Source: RGIG3077 sp045541475
Lineage (GTDB): Bacteria; Bacillota; Clostridia; Oscillospirales; Ruminococcaceae
DNA: 38,244 nucleotides
Assembly (NCBI GenBank): GCA_045541475.1
Contig: JAZQJI010000005.1
Location: forward strand, 1-38,244
Direction of reading: 5' to 3'
Made by a program: the position numbers and the translations under genes. Within the stretch, counting starts at the first letter, position 1, and every line of letters begins with the position of its first letter. This document shows positions 24,897 through 33,741 of the stretch, piece by piece. The notes under the pieces are model-generated. The model saw only the letters and a list, made by a program, of their open reading frames with translations. It ran no database searches and had not been told where the DNA came from.

Positions 24897-26879
24897 ATGA
24901 AAGCAAAAAAACTTGTCGGATTTTTTATTTCGGCATTTCTGTCAATAGCTGCAATTGCGGGCGCAAGTGTTGTTTTTTATCTTAAAGATAATACCAAATG
25001 GTGCTATGCCTTTGCAGGCATTGCCGTTTTTGCCGCATTGCTGCTTATAATTCAGCTGATAAGTCTAAAAAAAGGCATAACTGCTTATGTTACAAAAATC
25101 AACACGGAAATGGATTATGTCCAGCGTGATGCGCTGTGGCTTTTTCCTGAGCCTATGCTGATATTGAATGAACACGGACTTGTACTGTGGTACAACAAGG
25201 TACTTTTTGATGATATGCAGTTAAAAAACAGCGAAGCCTACGGCAGACATATAACAAATATTGTTGATATAAACCTGCCGGCACTTTATTCTAAAAAAAG
25301 CATTGTAATATCATACAACGGCAAAAATTATAAAGTACGACTCAGCGAAACCGATAAATACGATGCAAAGCTTTTGCTGCTGTGTTTTGAAGACGTTACA
25401 AATCACGTGCGTTTGCAGGAAGAAATGCGCAACACAAGGCAATCGGCAATGCTTATTACCATTGATAATTACGAAGAGCTTTTTAACGATGTAAAAGACA
25501 GCGAAAAAGCGCTTGCCATTGTGCAGGTTGAACGCTTGCTTGAAGAATTTGTGGGCGCAACGACGGGTATTCTCAAAAAAATGGGCAACGATAAATACGT
25601 TTGCGTTGTTGAAGAGCAATATCTTGAAAAAATTGTTGCCGAACGTTTTAAATTGCTTGATGATGCAAGGAAAATTAAGGTTTCCGAAAAAAGCGTGCTT
25701 ACACTTTCAATAGGTGTGGGCGCAGGCGCAAAGAATTTGAAGGAAAGCGAAAACTTTGCAAAGCAGGCGCTTGATATGGCACTTGGCAGGGGCGGCGACC
25801 AGGCCGCTGTAAAAAGCAAGGGCGGTTTTGAATTTTTTGGCGGTGTTTCAAAGGGTATTGAAAAGCAGTCAAAAATCAAGACGAGAACAATCGCTTCGGC
25901 GTTTATTGAACTTATACATAACGCTGAAAAGGTGTATATCATGGGCCACAGGCTCGGCGACCTTGATTCTGTCGGCGGCGCAATTGGTTTGGCAGGCGCA
26001 ATAAACAAGCTTGGCAAACAAACATTTGTTGTTGTGGATCCCGTTAAAAATCTGGCGCAGGCTTTAATCGACCGCATTAAGCAGGTTGAAGGCGACGCTA
26101 TCTTTTTAAATCCCGATGATGCGCTTGCGCAGATGACGGATAACACACTGCTTATTATTGTAGATACCTACAACAAGGACTTGATTGATTGCCCCGATAT
26201 TTACAAGCGTGCAAAGCAGGTTGCTGTTATCGACCACCACAGAAAAACCGTTAATTATATCGAAAATGCGCTTGTTGCCCTGCATGAGCCTTTTGCTTCA
26301 TCAGCGGCAGAGCTTATTTCCGAGCTTATTCAGTATTTCCCCAACATTGGTAAAATCCCTGCGCATTATGCCGAAGCATTGCTTGCGGGTATTGTGCTTG
26401 ATACAAAGAATTTTGTTATGAAATCGGGCGTGCGCACTTTTGAAGCGGCGGCTTACCTTAAGCGCATGGGTGCAGATACTGTAACCGTTAAGGGCTTTTT
26501 TGCAAATTCTATTGAAGCTTACCAGAAAAAGACGTTGCTTGTTGCCGCAGCCGAAATTTACAAATGCTGTGCAATTACGCAGACAAATTCCTCGGGCGAG
26601 GATATTCGTCTTGTTGCACCGCAGGCGGCGGACGAGCTTTTGACGATAAACGGAGTTAACGCATCGTTTGTAATATATAAAATAGGCGAAAGCATTAACA
26701 TTTCGGCACGCTCAATGGGTGCGCTTAACGTTCAGCTTATCATGGAATCTTTAGGCGGCGGCGGTCATCAGACAATGGCTGCGGCACAGCTTAAGGAAGA
26801 AAATATCAACGTTGCAAAGGGCAAGCTTGTTGAAGCTATTGACGCATATTTACTTACATTAAATAACGAACAAAACTGA
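24897..26879 (+). CDS. gdpP: c-di-AMP phosphodiesterase GdpP
   Basis: 660 residues: two transmembrane helices (about 5-28 and 35-56), a PAS-like domain (about 70-170), a degenerate GGDEF domain (about 178-305, ending in the family-typical GRGGDQAAVK), a DHH domain with GHRLGDLDS (about 349) and DHHRK, and a DHHA1 domain with GGGGHQTMAAA. It hydrolyses c-di-AMP to pApA, with the catalytic domain in the cytoplasm. The metal ligands are all present. The gene is followed after 17 bases by rplI and then dnaB, the usual Firmicutes order. AAAGGA lies about ten bases before the ATG. Confidence 0.96.
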   Translation: MKAKKLVGFFISAFLSIAAIAGASVVFYLKDNTKWCYAFAGIAVFAALLLIIQLISLKKGITAYVTKINTEMDYVQRDALWLFPEPMLILNEHGLVLWYNKVLFDDMQLKNSEAYGRHITNIVDINLPALYSKKSIVISYNGKNYKVRLSETDKYDAKLLLLCFEDVTNHVRLQEEMRNTRQSAMLITIDNYEELFNDVKDSEKALAIVQVERLLEEFVGATTGILKKMGNDKYVCVVEEQYLEKIVAERFKLLDDARKIKVSEKSVLTLSIGVGAGAKNLKESENFAKQALDMALGRGGDQAAVKSKGGFEFFGGVSKGIEKQSKIKTRTIASAFIELIHNAEKVYIMGHRLGDLDSVGGAIGLAGAINKLGKQTFVVVDPVKNLAQALIDRIKQVEGDAIFLNPDDALAQMTDNTLLIIVDTYNKDLIDCPDIYKRAKQVAVIDHHRKTVNYIENALVALHEPFASSAAELISELIQYFPNIGKIPAHYAEALLAGIVLDTKNFVMKSGVRTFEAAAYLKRMGADTVTVKGFFANSIEAYQKKTLLVAAAEIYKCCAITQTNSSGEDIRLVAPQAADELLTINGVNASFVIYKIGESINISARSMGALNVQLIMESLGGGGHQTMAAAQLKEENINVAKGKLVEAIDAYLLTLNNEQN

Positions 26880-26896
26880 AAGGAAAGAGAAAAATC

Positions 26897-27343
26897 ATGA
26901 AAGTTATTCTTCTTCAAGATGTAAAAGGCACAGGCAAAAAGGGCGATATTAAAGAAGTTGCCGATGGATACGCAAGAAACTTTTTGCTTGCAAAGGGTGT
27001 TGCGTTGGAAGCAACCGCTAAAAATCTAAGCGACCTTGCAGGACAGAAATCCTCGCAGGCACACAAGGAAGCCGTTGAACTTGAAAATGCGAAAAAAAGC
27101 GCAGACAGCGTTAACGGCAAAACTGTTACAATCAAGCTTAAGGCAAGCGCAAACGGCAAGCTTTTTGGCTCTGTAACAGCGGCAAACGTTGCCGATGCTA
27201 TTAAGAGCGAATACGGAATTGACTGCGATAAAAAGAAAATCGCGCTCAAATCCGAAATTAAGAATTTTGGTTCGTACGAAGCCGAAGTGCGTTTTAAATC
27301 GGGCGTTGCCGCAACGGTAAAGATTGAGGTTGTACCCGCATAA
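26897..27343 (+). CDS. rplI: 50S ribosomal protein L9
   Basis: 148 residues. The N-terminal rRNA-binding domain has the family sequence VILLQDVKGTGKKGD and GYARNFLL; a Lys/Glu-rich connecting helix and the C-terminal domain (KLFGSVTAANVADAIK) follow. Ribosome binding site AAAGGA is about ten bases upstream. Sits between gdpP and dnaB. Confidence 0.97.
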   Translation: MKVILLQDVKGTGKKGDIKEVADGYARNFLLAKGVALEATAKNLSDLAGQKSSQAHKEAVELENAKKSADSVNGKTVTIKLKASANGKLFGSVTAANVADAIKSEYGIDCDKKKIALKSEIKNFGSYEAEVRFKSGVAATVKIEVVPA

Positions 27344-27383
27344 AACCATTATTCAGACAATTTTAAGGGAAAGTATATATACT

Positions 27384-28742
27384 ATGGACTATATTCAGAC
27401 CACTGCACCCGAGAGCGTGAAGATGCCGTTCAGCATGGACGCTGAGCAGACTGTTCTCGGTGCAATTCTGCGCAGCTGGGATACTGCGGCAATTGCTATT
27501 GAAATTCTGCTGCCGCATTATTTTTATATGGAACAGCACAAGGAGCTTTTCTCTGTAATCAGCCTGCTTTTCCAAAAAGGTACACGTGCGGATATCATTA
27601 CGGTTTTAAATGAAAGCATGAAAATGCATATTTTTGAAACCGATGCAGACGCAAAAAAATATCTTGTTGCTTTAATGGATTCAGTACCATCGGTATCTAA
27701 CATTGAAAGCTACTGCGCAATTGTTGCCGAAAAATACTATATGCGCAAATTGATTTCCACCTCGCAGGAGATTATTGACCTTGTTGCTAAAAACGAGGAC
27801 AGCGCACAAAATCTGCTTGATGTGGCAGAACAGAAAATATATGATATACGTCAATCAAAAGATGTTAAAGGTTTAACGCCCATCTCTGATATTATTCGCG
27901 AAACCTATGCCCATCTAAATGAGATTTCCGGTCCGGACAAGGAAAAGTATCTTGGTGCAAAGTCGGGCTTTTCCGCATTGGATAGCTTTACAACGGGCCT
28001 TAACAAATCGGACCTTATCCTTATTGCCGCCCGTCCCGGTATGGGTAAAACTTCGTTTGCAATGAACATTGCACTTAACGTTGCAAAACGCCAAAAGGAT
28101 AAAACGGTAGCGGTATTTAACCTTGAAATGACCAAATCTCAGCTGGTTGCCCGTTTGCTTTCAACCGAAGCTATGGTAGAAAGCCAAAAACTGCGTACGG
28201 GCAAATTATCCAAGCAGGATTGGGTAAATCTTGCATTGGGAGCGGAATCTTTAAGCGGCATACCCATGCTTATTGATGATTCTGCGGCAATGACTGTTCA
28301 GCAGATAAAGGCAAAGCTGCGACGTGTTAAAAACTTAGGGTTAGTCGTTATCGACTACCTTCAGCTTATGGATTCTACGATAAAATCCGATAACCGTGTG
28401 CTTATCGTTTCCGATATTACCCGCCAGCTTAAAAACATGGCTAAGGAACTGAACGTTCCCGTAATTTTGCTTTCACAGCTTAACCGTGATGTTGAAAAGC
28501 GTCAGGATAAAACCCCTCAGCTTTCCGACCTGCGTGAATCGGGTTCTATCGAGCAGGACGCTGATATCGTTTTGTTCCTCTATCGTGATGATTATTACAA
28601 TAAAGATACCAATAACGAAGGCGCATCGGTTGCGGTGTGCAGCATTGCCAAAAACCGTCACGGTGAAACGGGCGAGGTTAAGCTCATCTGGGACGGTCAG
28701 TTTACACGTTTCTCGAATATGGAAACTCAGAAGACGGAGTGA
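27384..28742 (+). CDS. dnaB: Replicative DNA helicase DnaB
   Basis: 452 residues. N-terminal helical domain (about 15-115) for DnaG contact, then the RecA-like motor with Walker A ARPGMGKTS (about residue 216-223), Walker B LVVIDYLQLM and the DLRESGSIEQDADIV region. Unwinds DNA at the fork. The ATG at 27384 is taken as start because MPFSMDAEQTVLGAIL follows at normal distance; the only Shine-Dalgarno, AAGGGA, is 13 bases away, and an alternative at 27324 would overlap rplI. No intein or insertion is seen. Its last bases overlap the possible GTG of tilS. Confidence 0.95.
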   Translation: MDYIQTTAPESVKMPFSMDAEQTVLGAILRSWDTAAIAIEILLPHYFYMEQHKELFSVISLLFQKGTRADIITVLNESMKMHIFETDADAKKYLVALMDSVPSVSNIESYCAIVAEKYYMRKLISTSQEIIDLVAKNEDSAQNLLDVAEQKIYDIRQSKDVKGLTPISDIIRETYAHLNEISGPDKEKYLGAKSGFSALDSFTTGLNKSDLILIAARPGMGKTSFAMNIALNVAKRQKDKTVAVFNLEMTKSQLVARLLSTEAMVESQKLRTGKLSKQDWVNLALGAESLSGIPMLIDDSAAMTVQQIKAKLRRVKNLGLVVIDYLQLMDSTIKSDNRVLIVSDITRQLKNMAKELNVPVILLSQLNRDVEKRQDKTPQLSDLRESGSIEQDADIVLFLYRDDYYNKDTNNEGASVAVCSIAKNRHGETGEVKLIWDGQFTRFSNMETQKTE

Positions 28743-28744
28743 TT

Positions 28745-30073
28745 TTGTTAAAAGTGGAAACTCTGCTTGAAAAGGTAAAATCTGCCATTGATGATTATGC
28801 CATGCTAAGCGACGGCGAAGAGGTATTTGTTGGGCTTTCAGGCGGTGCCGATAGCGTTGCTCTGCTGCTTTCTTTGATTGAATTGGGGTATAATGTAAAA
28901 GCAATTCACGTCAATCATAATCTGCGTGGTGAAGAAAGCGACGGTGATGAAGCTTTTTGCCGCAATTTATGTGCAGATTTGAAAATAGACCTTAAAGTTT
29001 TCAGCGTTGATGTTACGCAGTATTCAAAAGAAAATTCTCTTGGCTGTGAAGAAGCCGCAAGAATTTTGCGTTACGATTGTCTGTTAAAGCAGGCAGACGC
29101 CCAAAAGGTTGCAACAGCGCATAATCTTGATGATAATCTCGAAACTGTTATTCTTAATCTTGCAAGGGGCACAGGGGTAAAAGGTCTGTGCGGAATACCA
29201 AGTGTTAGAGAAAATATTATAAGACCGCTGATATATGCAAGCCGTAAGGAAATTGAAGAATATCTTGCGCACAAAAATCAACGCTTTGTTACGGATAGCA
29301 CAAATCTCTGCCGTGATTTTACACGCAATAAAATCCGTGCGGATATAATGCCCGTACTAAAACAAATTAACCCAAATGTTTTAATTAACACGTTGAATTT
29401 GAAAAACACGCTTGAGTGCGAGAATGATTATATTTCACAGCAGGCAGATGCGGCGTTTGAAAAGCATTTTATTGAAGGTAAGCTGAAAAATGCCGATAAA
29501 TTGCCAAAAGCAATTCTGCGCAGATGTATTATAAGGCTTTTAAATCAATATGATATATCATATAGTTTTGAAAGGGTTTGCAAAATTGAGAATATGCTTT
29601 TTATGGATAGCTGTCAGCGCCTTACTTTAAGCGAAAAGTATGAGCTTATCTGCCGAAGCGGTGATGTTTTTATACATGAAAAAACGCAGGAATTTAACGG
29701 ATTTTGCGCAAAGCTGCAAATTGGCAGCAATGATTTTTGCGGCAAACACACTGTGCAAGCAAGCCTATTAAATCAAACTGAAGGCGACAAAATTAACATA
29801 TTGTTTGCAAACGACAGTATTGATTATGATAAAATTAAAGGACAACTTTATTTACGGTGCAGGCAAAAGGGCGATAAAATAAGGCTTGCAAACCGCAATT
29901 TTACATCTTCAGTAAAGCAACTGCTAAATGCAAAAATCCCGCGGGAAGAGCGTGATAGTCTTTGCTTTATCTGTGATGATGATGGGCTTATTTATATTGA
30001 AAAAATAGGCGTTGCAGACCGTGTTAAAGTTGAAAAAGGCACAAAACATATATTAAAAATAACCACATATTAA
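28745..30073 (+). CDS. tilS: tRNA(Ile)-lysidine synthase TilS
   Basis: About 442 residues. Modifies the CAU anticodon of an isoleucine tRNA with lysine using ATP. The PP-loop GLSGGADSVAL is near residue 30; the family motif RGEESDGDE and the tRNA-binding C-terminal TilS domain (RCRQKGDKI...KQLLNAKIPREERD) are present. Start is probably TTG at 28745, five bases after GGAG (28736-28739); a GTG at 28739 lies on that site and is less likely. Adjacent ftsH is the usual neighbour, but the hpt gene often found between them is absent. Confidence 0.94.
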   Translation: MLKVETLLEKVKSAIDDYAMLSDGEEVFVGLSGGADSVALLLSLIELGYNVKAIHVNHNLRGEESDGDEAFCRNLCADLKIDLKVFSVDVTQYSKENSLGCEEAARILRYDCLLKQADAQKVATAHNLDDNLETVILNLARGTGVKGLCGIPSVRENIIRPLIYASRKEIEEYLAHKNQRFVTDSTNLCRDFTRNKIRADIMPVLKQINPNVLINTLNLKNTLECENDYISQQADAAFEKHFIEGKLKNADKLPKAILRRCIIRLLNQYDISYSFERVCKIENMLFMDSCQRLTLSEKYELICRSGDVFIHEKTQEFNGFCAKLQIGSNDFCGKHTVQASLLNQTEGDKINILFANDSIDYDKIKGQLYLRCRQKGDKIRLANRNFTSSVKQLLNAKIPREERDSLCFICDDDGLIYIEKIGVADRVKVEKGTKHILKITTY

Positions 30074-30100
30074 TTTTTTAAGAACAAAAGAAGGAAGGGA

Positions 30101-32059
30101 TTGAATTTGAGTTCAAAAAACAGAAGCAAAGGCTTATTGGCCTATTTTTTGGTAGCGGCAACGCTGCTTATGGTTTTTGTCTGGTTTCTGTCATCGGCAG
30201 GTTCAGACAACGGCGATTACACCTATTCGCAGATTATTTCGTATTTTGACAATCTTCAGGTAACCAAGTACACCTTTGATTTGGGTGACGGCGAGCTGAA
30301 AATGACTGTTAAAAACGAAGACGGCACTACAAAGGATATTGTTTACACAGTGCCCAATGTAAGCGTGTTTTTGCAGGATACACAGAGCGAAACGGCAAAC
30401 TATCGTGAAGAGTATAACGCTGCAAACCCCGATGCACCGCTTGAGCAGGATTACTATAAAATTACCGATAATTCATGGCTTTACACCGTTTTGCCGACAA
30501 TTATTCTGATTGTTATGGTGATTATTGTTTTCGTTGTGATGATGCGCTCGGCAGGGGGCGGCGGAAAATATTCCAACTTTGGCAAGGCAAATGTAAAAAA
30601 TCAAGCGCAGAGCGGCAAAAAGACAACTTTTGCCGATGTTGCCGGCGCTGATGAAGAAAAAGCCGAACTTGCCGAAATTGTCGATTTTCTTAAAAATCCT
30701 AAAAAATACAGCGATATCGGCGCAAGAATACCCAAGGGTGTGCTACTTCTCGGACCTCCCGGTACGGGTAAAACATTGCTCGCAAGAGCGGTTGCAGGCG
30801 AAGCAGGTTGTCCGTTCTTCTCGATTTCGGGTTCCGATTTTGTAGAAATGTTTGTCGGCGTGGGTGCTTCTCGTGTGCGTGATTTGTTTGAGCAGGCAAA
30901 GAAAAATTCTCCCGCAATTATCTTTATTGACGAAATTGACGCAGTTGGCCGACACAGAGGTGCAGGCCTTGGCGGTGGACACGATGAGCGCGAGCAGACC
31001 TTGAACCAACTGCTTGTTGAAATGGACGGCTTTACAGGCAACGAAAACATTATCGTTATTGCCGCAACTAACAGAAGAGATATTCTTGACCCTGCGCTTT
31101 TGCGTCCGGGCCGATTTGACCGTCAGATTGTTGTGGGCTACCCTGATATTAAGGGCAGAGAAGAAATACTCAAAGTTCACACCAAAAACAAACCTCTTGC
31201 TCCCGATGTGGACCTTAAAACAGTTGCGCAAACAACAGTTGGGTTTACAGGTGCAGATCTTGAAAACCTTGCAAACGAGGCTGCCTTGCTTGCTGCAAGG
31301 GCAAACCGCAAGGCTATAACTAAGGAAGATATCGAGGAGGCTGCAATCAAGGTTATTGCAGGACCCGAGAAGAAATCCAAAGTGGTTAACGAAAAGGAAA
31401 GACGCCTTACGGCATATCACGAAGGCGGTCACGCAATTGTAACGTATTACTGCGATATGCAGGATAAGGTTCATCAGATTTCAATTATCCCCAGAGGAAT
31501 GGCGGGCGGCTACACAATGTCCCTGCCGGAAAATGATAAATCCTTTGTATGCAAGCAGGAAATGAAGCAGGATATTGTAACGCTTTTGGGCGGCAGATGT
31601 GCTGAACAGCTTATTCTTGATGATATTTCAACAGGCGCTTCAAACGATATTGAACGTGCCACAAATACAGCGCGCGCAATGGTTACACGCTATGGCTTCA
31701 GCGAAAAGCTTGGCCCCATTGTTTACGGCACCGACCAGAACGAAGTATTCCTCGGTCGTGATTTGGGTTCGGCACGCAATTACAGCGAAAACGTTGCCGC
31801 CGAAATCGACAGCGAAATCCGCGCCATTATTGATTCTGCTTATGAAACTGCTATCGAAATTCTTAAAACCCATGTTGATAAACTGCACTTTGTTGCCGAG
31901 TATCTCATGAAATTTGAGAAAATGGACGGCAAGACCTTTGCAGACGTTATGTCTGATAAAGTCGGCAGAGAGATTTTGGGCGAGCAGGACAACACCGCAA
32001 TTGATACCATTGAAACCATTGCCGATGAGCAGGTTATTGATGATTCATCTGAAAACTAA
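30101..32059 (+). CDS. ftsH: ATP-dependent zinc metalloprotease FtsH
   Basis: 652 residues. Membrane-anchored hexameric protease: transmembrane helices at about 10-31 and 127-148 flank an extracytoplasmic loop of about 95 residues, followed by the AAA+ domain (Walker A GPPGTGKT near residue 218, Walker B IIFIDEIDAVG, SRH with ATNRRDILDPALLRPGRFD) and the peptidase domain with HEGGH (near 440; most FtsH have HEAGH), so HExxH is intact. Start is TTG at 30101 or TTG at 30107, both served by the AAGGAAGGGA at 30091-30100; no ATG is available nearby. A strong terminator follows. Confidence 0.96.
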   Translation: MNLSSKNRSKGLLAYFLVAATLLMVFVWFLSSAGSDNGDYTYSQIISYFDNLQVTKYTFDLGDGELKMTVKNEDGTTKDIVYTVPNVSVFLQDTQSETANYREEYNAANPDAPLEQDYYKITDNSWLYTVLPTIILIVMVIIVFVVMMRSAGGGGKYSNFGKANVKNQAQSGKKTTFADVAGADEEKAELAEIVDFLKNPKKYSDIGARIPKGVLLLGPPGTGKTLLARAVAGEAGCPFFSISGSDFVEMFVGVGASRVRDLFEQAKKNSPAIIFIDEIDAVGRHRGAGLGGGHDEREQTLNQLLVEMDGFTGNENIIVIAATNRRDILDPALLRPGRFDRQIVVGYPDIKGREEILKVHTKNKPLAPDVDLKTVAQTTVGFTGADLENLANEAALLAARANRKAITKEDIEEAAIKVIAGPEKKSKVVNEKERRLTAYHEGGHAIVTYYCDMQDKVHQISIIPRGMAGGYTMSLPENDKSFVCKQEMKQDIVTLLGGRCAEQLILDDISTGASNDIERATNTARAMVTRYGFSEKLGPIVYGTDQNEVFLGRDLGSARNYSENVAAEIDSEIRAIIDSAYETAIEILKTHVDKLHFVAEYLMKFEKMDGKTFADVMSDKVGREILGEQDNTAIDTIETIADEQVIDDSSEN

Positions 32060-32070
32060 ATTAAACATTA

Positions 32071-32110
32071 CAAAGTCGCTTTGATGTGTTTCAAGGCGGC
32101 TTTGATTTTT
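32071..32110 (+). terminator. Terminator of ftsH
   Basis: 13-bp stem AAAGTCGCTTTGA / TCAAGGCGGCTTT (two wobble pairs), 6-base loop, then GATTTTTT. Confidence 0.85.
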
Positions 32111-32145
32111 TGTGTGCAATATCACATCGTGTCGTATTTTCGCAT

Positions 32146-32187
32146 AAAATGCTAAGGGGGAGAAAGAAACCCCACTGAGCATTTTTT
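32146..32187 (+). terminator. Second terminator-like structure upstream of the DUF3343 gene
   Basis: Outer stem AAAATGCT / AGCATTTT with inner GGGG (32156-32160) / CCCC (32170-32173) pairs and a T run at 32182-32187. Only five bases separate it from the next Shine-Dalgarno, so it may be an attenuator for the following operon or a tandem terminator for ftsH. Confidence 0.55.
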
Positions 32188-32192
32188 ACGAA

Positions 32193-32232
32193 GGGAGGTT
32201 TTTCTGCAACAAGAGCAGAAAATGAATATATG
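32193..32232 (+). promoter_or_regulatory. Shine-Dalgarno bridged to a distant start codon by a hairpin
   Basis: GGGAGG (32193-32198) is 31 bases before the ATG at 32230, too far for normal initiation. Between them TTTTCTGC (32200-32207) can pair perfectly with GCAGAAAA (32215-32222). With that hairpin folded, the effective spacing is eight bases. No usable start codon in frame lies nearer to the GGGAGG. Confidence 0.55.
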
Positions 32233-32445
32233 TACAGAAAAGTTGTGTTTGGAATGGCAACGCCTACAATGGCGTATAAGGCTAACAGCATACTGCTGGC
32301 AAATGGATTTGATTCGCAGGTTGTTAGGCTGGATAAATCTAATTCAGGCTCGTGCGTATATGGCGTTGCGGTATATTCCAACGGCGATAAAGCCTACGCT
32401 TTGTTGAGAAAAAGCGGCATTAATCCTACGGATATACAGAGGTAA
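32230..32445 (+). CDS. DUF3343-type small protein (putative sulfur/selenium carrier)
   Basis: 71 residues. It matches the DUF3343 pattern: an N-terminal strand (KVVFGMAT), a helix with a conserved position for choosing small/basic residues (MAYKANSILLANGF), the strand VVRL, and a single cysteine at 42 in SGSCVYGVAV, where the family has SCG. Proteins of this family are proposed to carry sulfur or selenium and their genes often sit beside cysteine desulfurases, as here (six bases upstream of one). The role is inference from context. Start codon choice is discussed with the hairpin-bridged ribosome site. Confidence 0.75.
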   Translation: MYRKVVFGMATPTMAYKANSILLANGFDSQVVRLDKSNSGSCVYGVAVYSNGDKAYALLRKSGINPTDIQR

Positions 32446-32451
32446 GCGGTT

Positions 32452-33591
32452 ATGATAAATTTTGATAATGCCGCAACAACCTTTCCCAAGCCGATAACGG
32501 TGGCAAACGCTTTGAGCGATGCTGTAAAAAATACGGGCGGCAACCCATCAAGAGGCGGCCATGCAATCGCTATTAAGGCATCGCAGGCGGTTTTTGCCGC
32601 AAGACAGAACATTGCTGATTTTTTTGGCACACAGGCTGAAAACGTTGTGTTTACAATAAATTGCACCCATGCGCTTAATTTTGCAATTAAAGGCATAATG
32701 CACTCCGGCGGTCATGTTATAATAAGCTCGCTGGAGCATAACTCGGTATCGCGACCTGTTTTTGCGCTGGCAAAGCAAAACAAGGCTGTAAGCTTTTCCG
32801 TTGCAAATGTGTATGATGATGACGCAAAAACTGTTTCAGAACTTGAAAAACTGATTAAACCGCACACAAAAGCCATTGTTTTTACGTTGGCAAGTAATGT
32901 AACGGGACAAATTACTCCTTACAGAGAAATAGCAAAGCTGTGCAGAAAACGAAAAATCTGCTTTATTGCCGATGGCTCGCAACTATGTGGCGCACAGCGC
33001 ATAAATCTTGACGTTGACGGCATTGATATACTTTGCACATCGGGACATAAGGGGTTGTATGGTCCAAGCGGAACGGGTATCCTTGTTTCTGATGGCAAGT
33101 TTTTCATTGCACCGATTATTGAAGGAGGAACGGGCAGCGATTCGCAAAGCCTTGTGCAAACAAAAACTCTTCCCGAAGCGCTTGAATCGGGCACTGTCAA
33201 CACGGCGGGAATAATCGCTCTTTCAAAGGGGGTTGATTTTGTTAAGAAATATACACCCGAAAAAATTTTTGCTGAAGAAACCGAGCTTTGCAGAATTTTT
33301 GCAAACGGGTTAAAAAGAATATCGGGATACACTGTGTACCGTAATGATAACGCAAAATATGCGCCGATAGTTTCGTTTAATTATAAAGATGTGGCACCCG
33401 AAACTGTTGCAAGATATCTTGATAAAAACGGCGTGTGTATGCGTGCGGGGTTGCATTGCGCAGCATTAGCGCATAATCAGCTTGGCACAAAAGCGGGAAC
33501 GGTGCGATTTGCGCCATCAGTATTCAACAAAAAGGAAGATGTTTATCGCACGTTGCGGATTTTGGAAAATACAAGCGCTTTTTTGGAATAA
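32452..33591 (+). CDS. Cysteine desulfurase family protein (class V aminotransferase)
   Basis: 379 residues, PLP-dependent. FDNAATTFPKP at the N-terminus, the SRGGH phosphate-binding loop, and the PLP lysine 200 in CTSGHKGLYGPSGTG are clear; the catalytic cysteine is Cys336 in MRAGLHCAALAH. This belongs to the NifS/CsdA-like clade common in Clostridia and frequently paired with a DUF3343 protein. It takes sulfur (or selenium) from cysteine and forms alanine; the acceptor is not known. GAGGT lies about seven bases before the ATG. No IscU or NifU gene is nearby, so a role in Fe-S assembly is not supported by context. Confidence 0.92.
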   Translation: MINFDNAATTFPKPITVANALSDAVKNTGGNPSRGGHAIAIKASQAVFAARQNIADFFGTQAENVVFTINCTHALNFAIKGIMHSGGHVIISSLEHNSVSRPVFALAKQNKAVSFSVANVYDDDAKTVSELEKLIKPHTKAIVFTLASNVTGQITPYREIAKLCRKRKICFIADGSQLCGAQRINLDVDGIDILCTSGHKGLYGPSGTGILVSDGKFFIAPIIEGGTGSDSQSLVQTKTLPEALESGTVNTAGIIALSKGVDFVKKYTPEKIFAEETELCRIFANGLKRISGYTVYRNDNAKYAPIVSFNYKDVAPETVARYLDKNGVCMRAGLHCAALAHNQLGTKAGTVRFAPSVFNKKEDVYRTLRILENTSAFLE

Positions 33592-33619
33592 AAAACTGAT
33601 AAATTTACTTGTTTTGCTA

Positions 33620-33648
33620 TTGAAAAAATTTGAGAAATGTGATAAAAT
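33620..33648 (+). promoter_or_regulatory. Promoter of cdaA-cdaR
   Basis: TTGAAA (33620-33625), 17-bp spacer, TAAAAT (33643-33648) with an extended -10 TG (TGATAAAAT). Confidence 0.75.
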
Positions 33649-33685
33649 TAACTTAACTGAATTTATTTTTCATTAAGGTTGATTT

Positions 33686-33708
33686 TCGGGCACAACGTAG
33701 CTGCCCGA
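33686..33708 (+). other. Leader hairpin before cdaA
   Basis: Perfect 7-bp stem TCGGGCA / TGCCCGA with a 9-base loop, in the predicted leader 30 bases upstream of the cdaA start; no T tract follows. Confidence 0.5.
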
Positions 33709-33741
33709 TACATAATTGCTGCAAAGGACATAAAAGATTTT

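Noticed and set aside
32222..32407. Alternative plus-strand frame starting with ATG at 32222
   Set aside because: It has no family resemblance, whereas the overlapping frame matches DUF3343 from its first residues.
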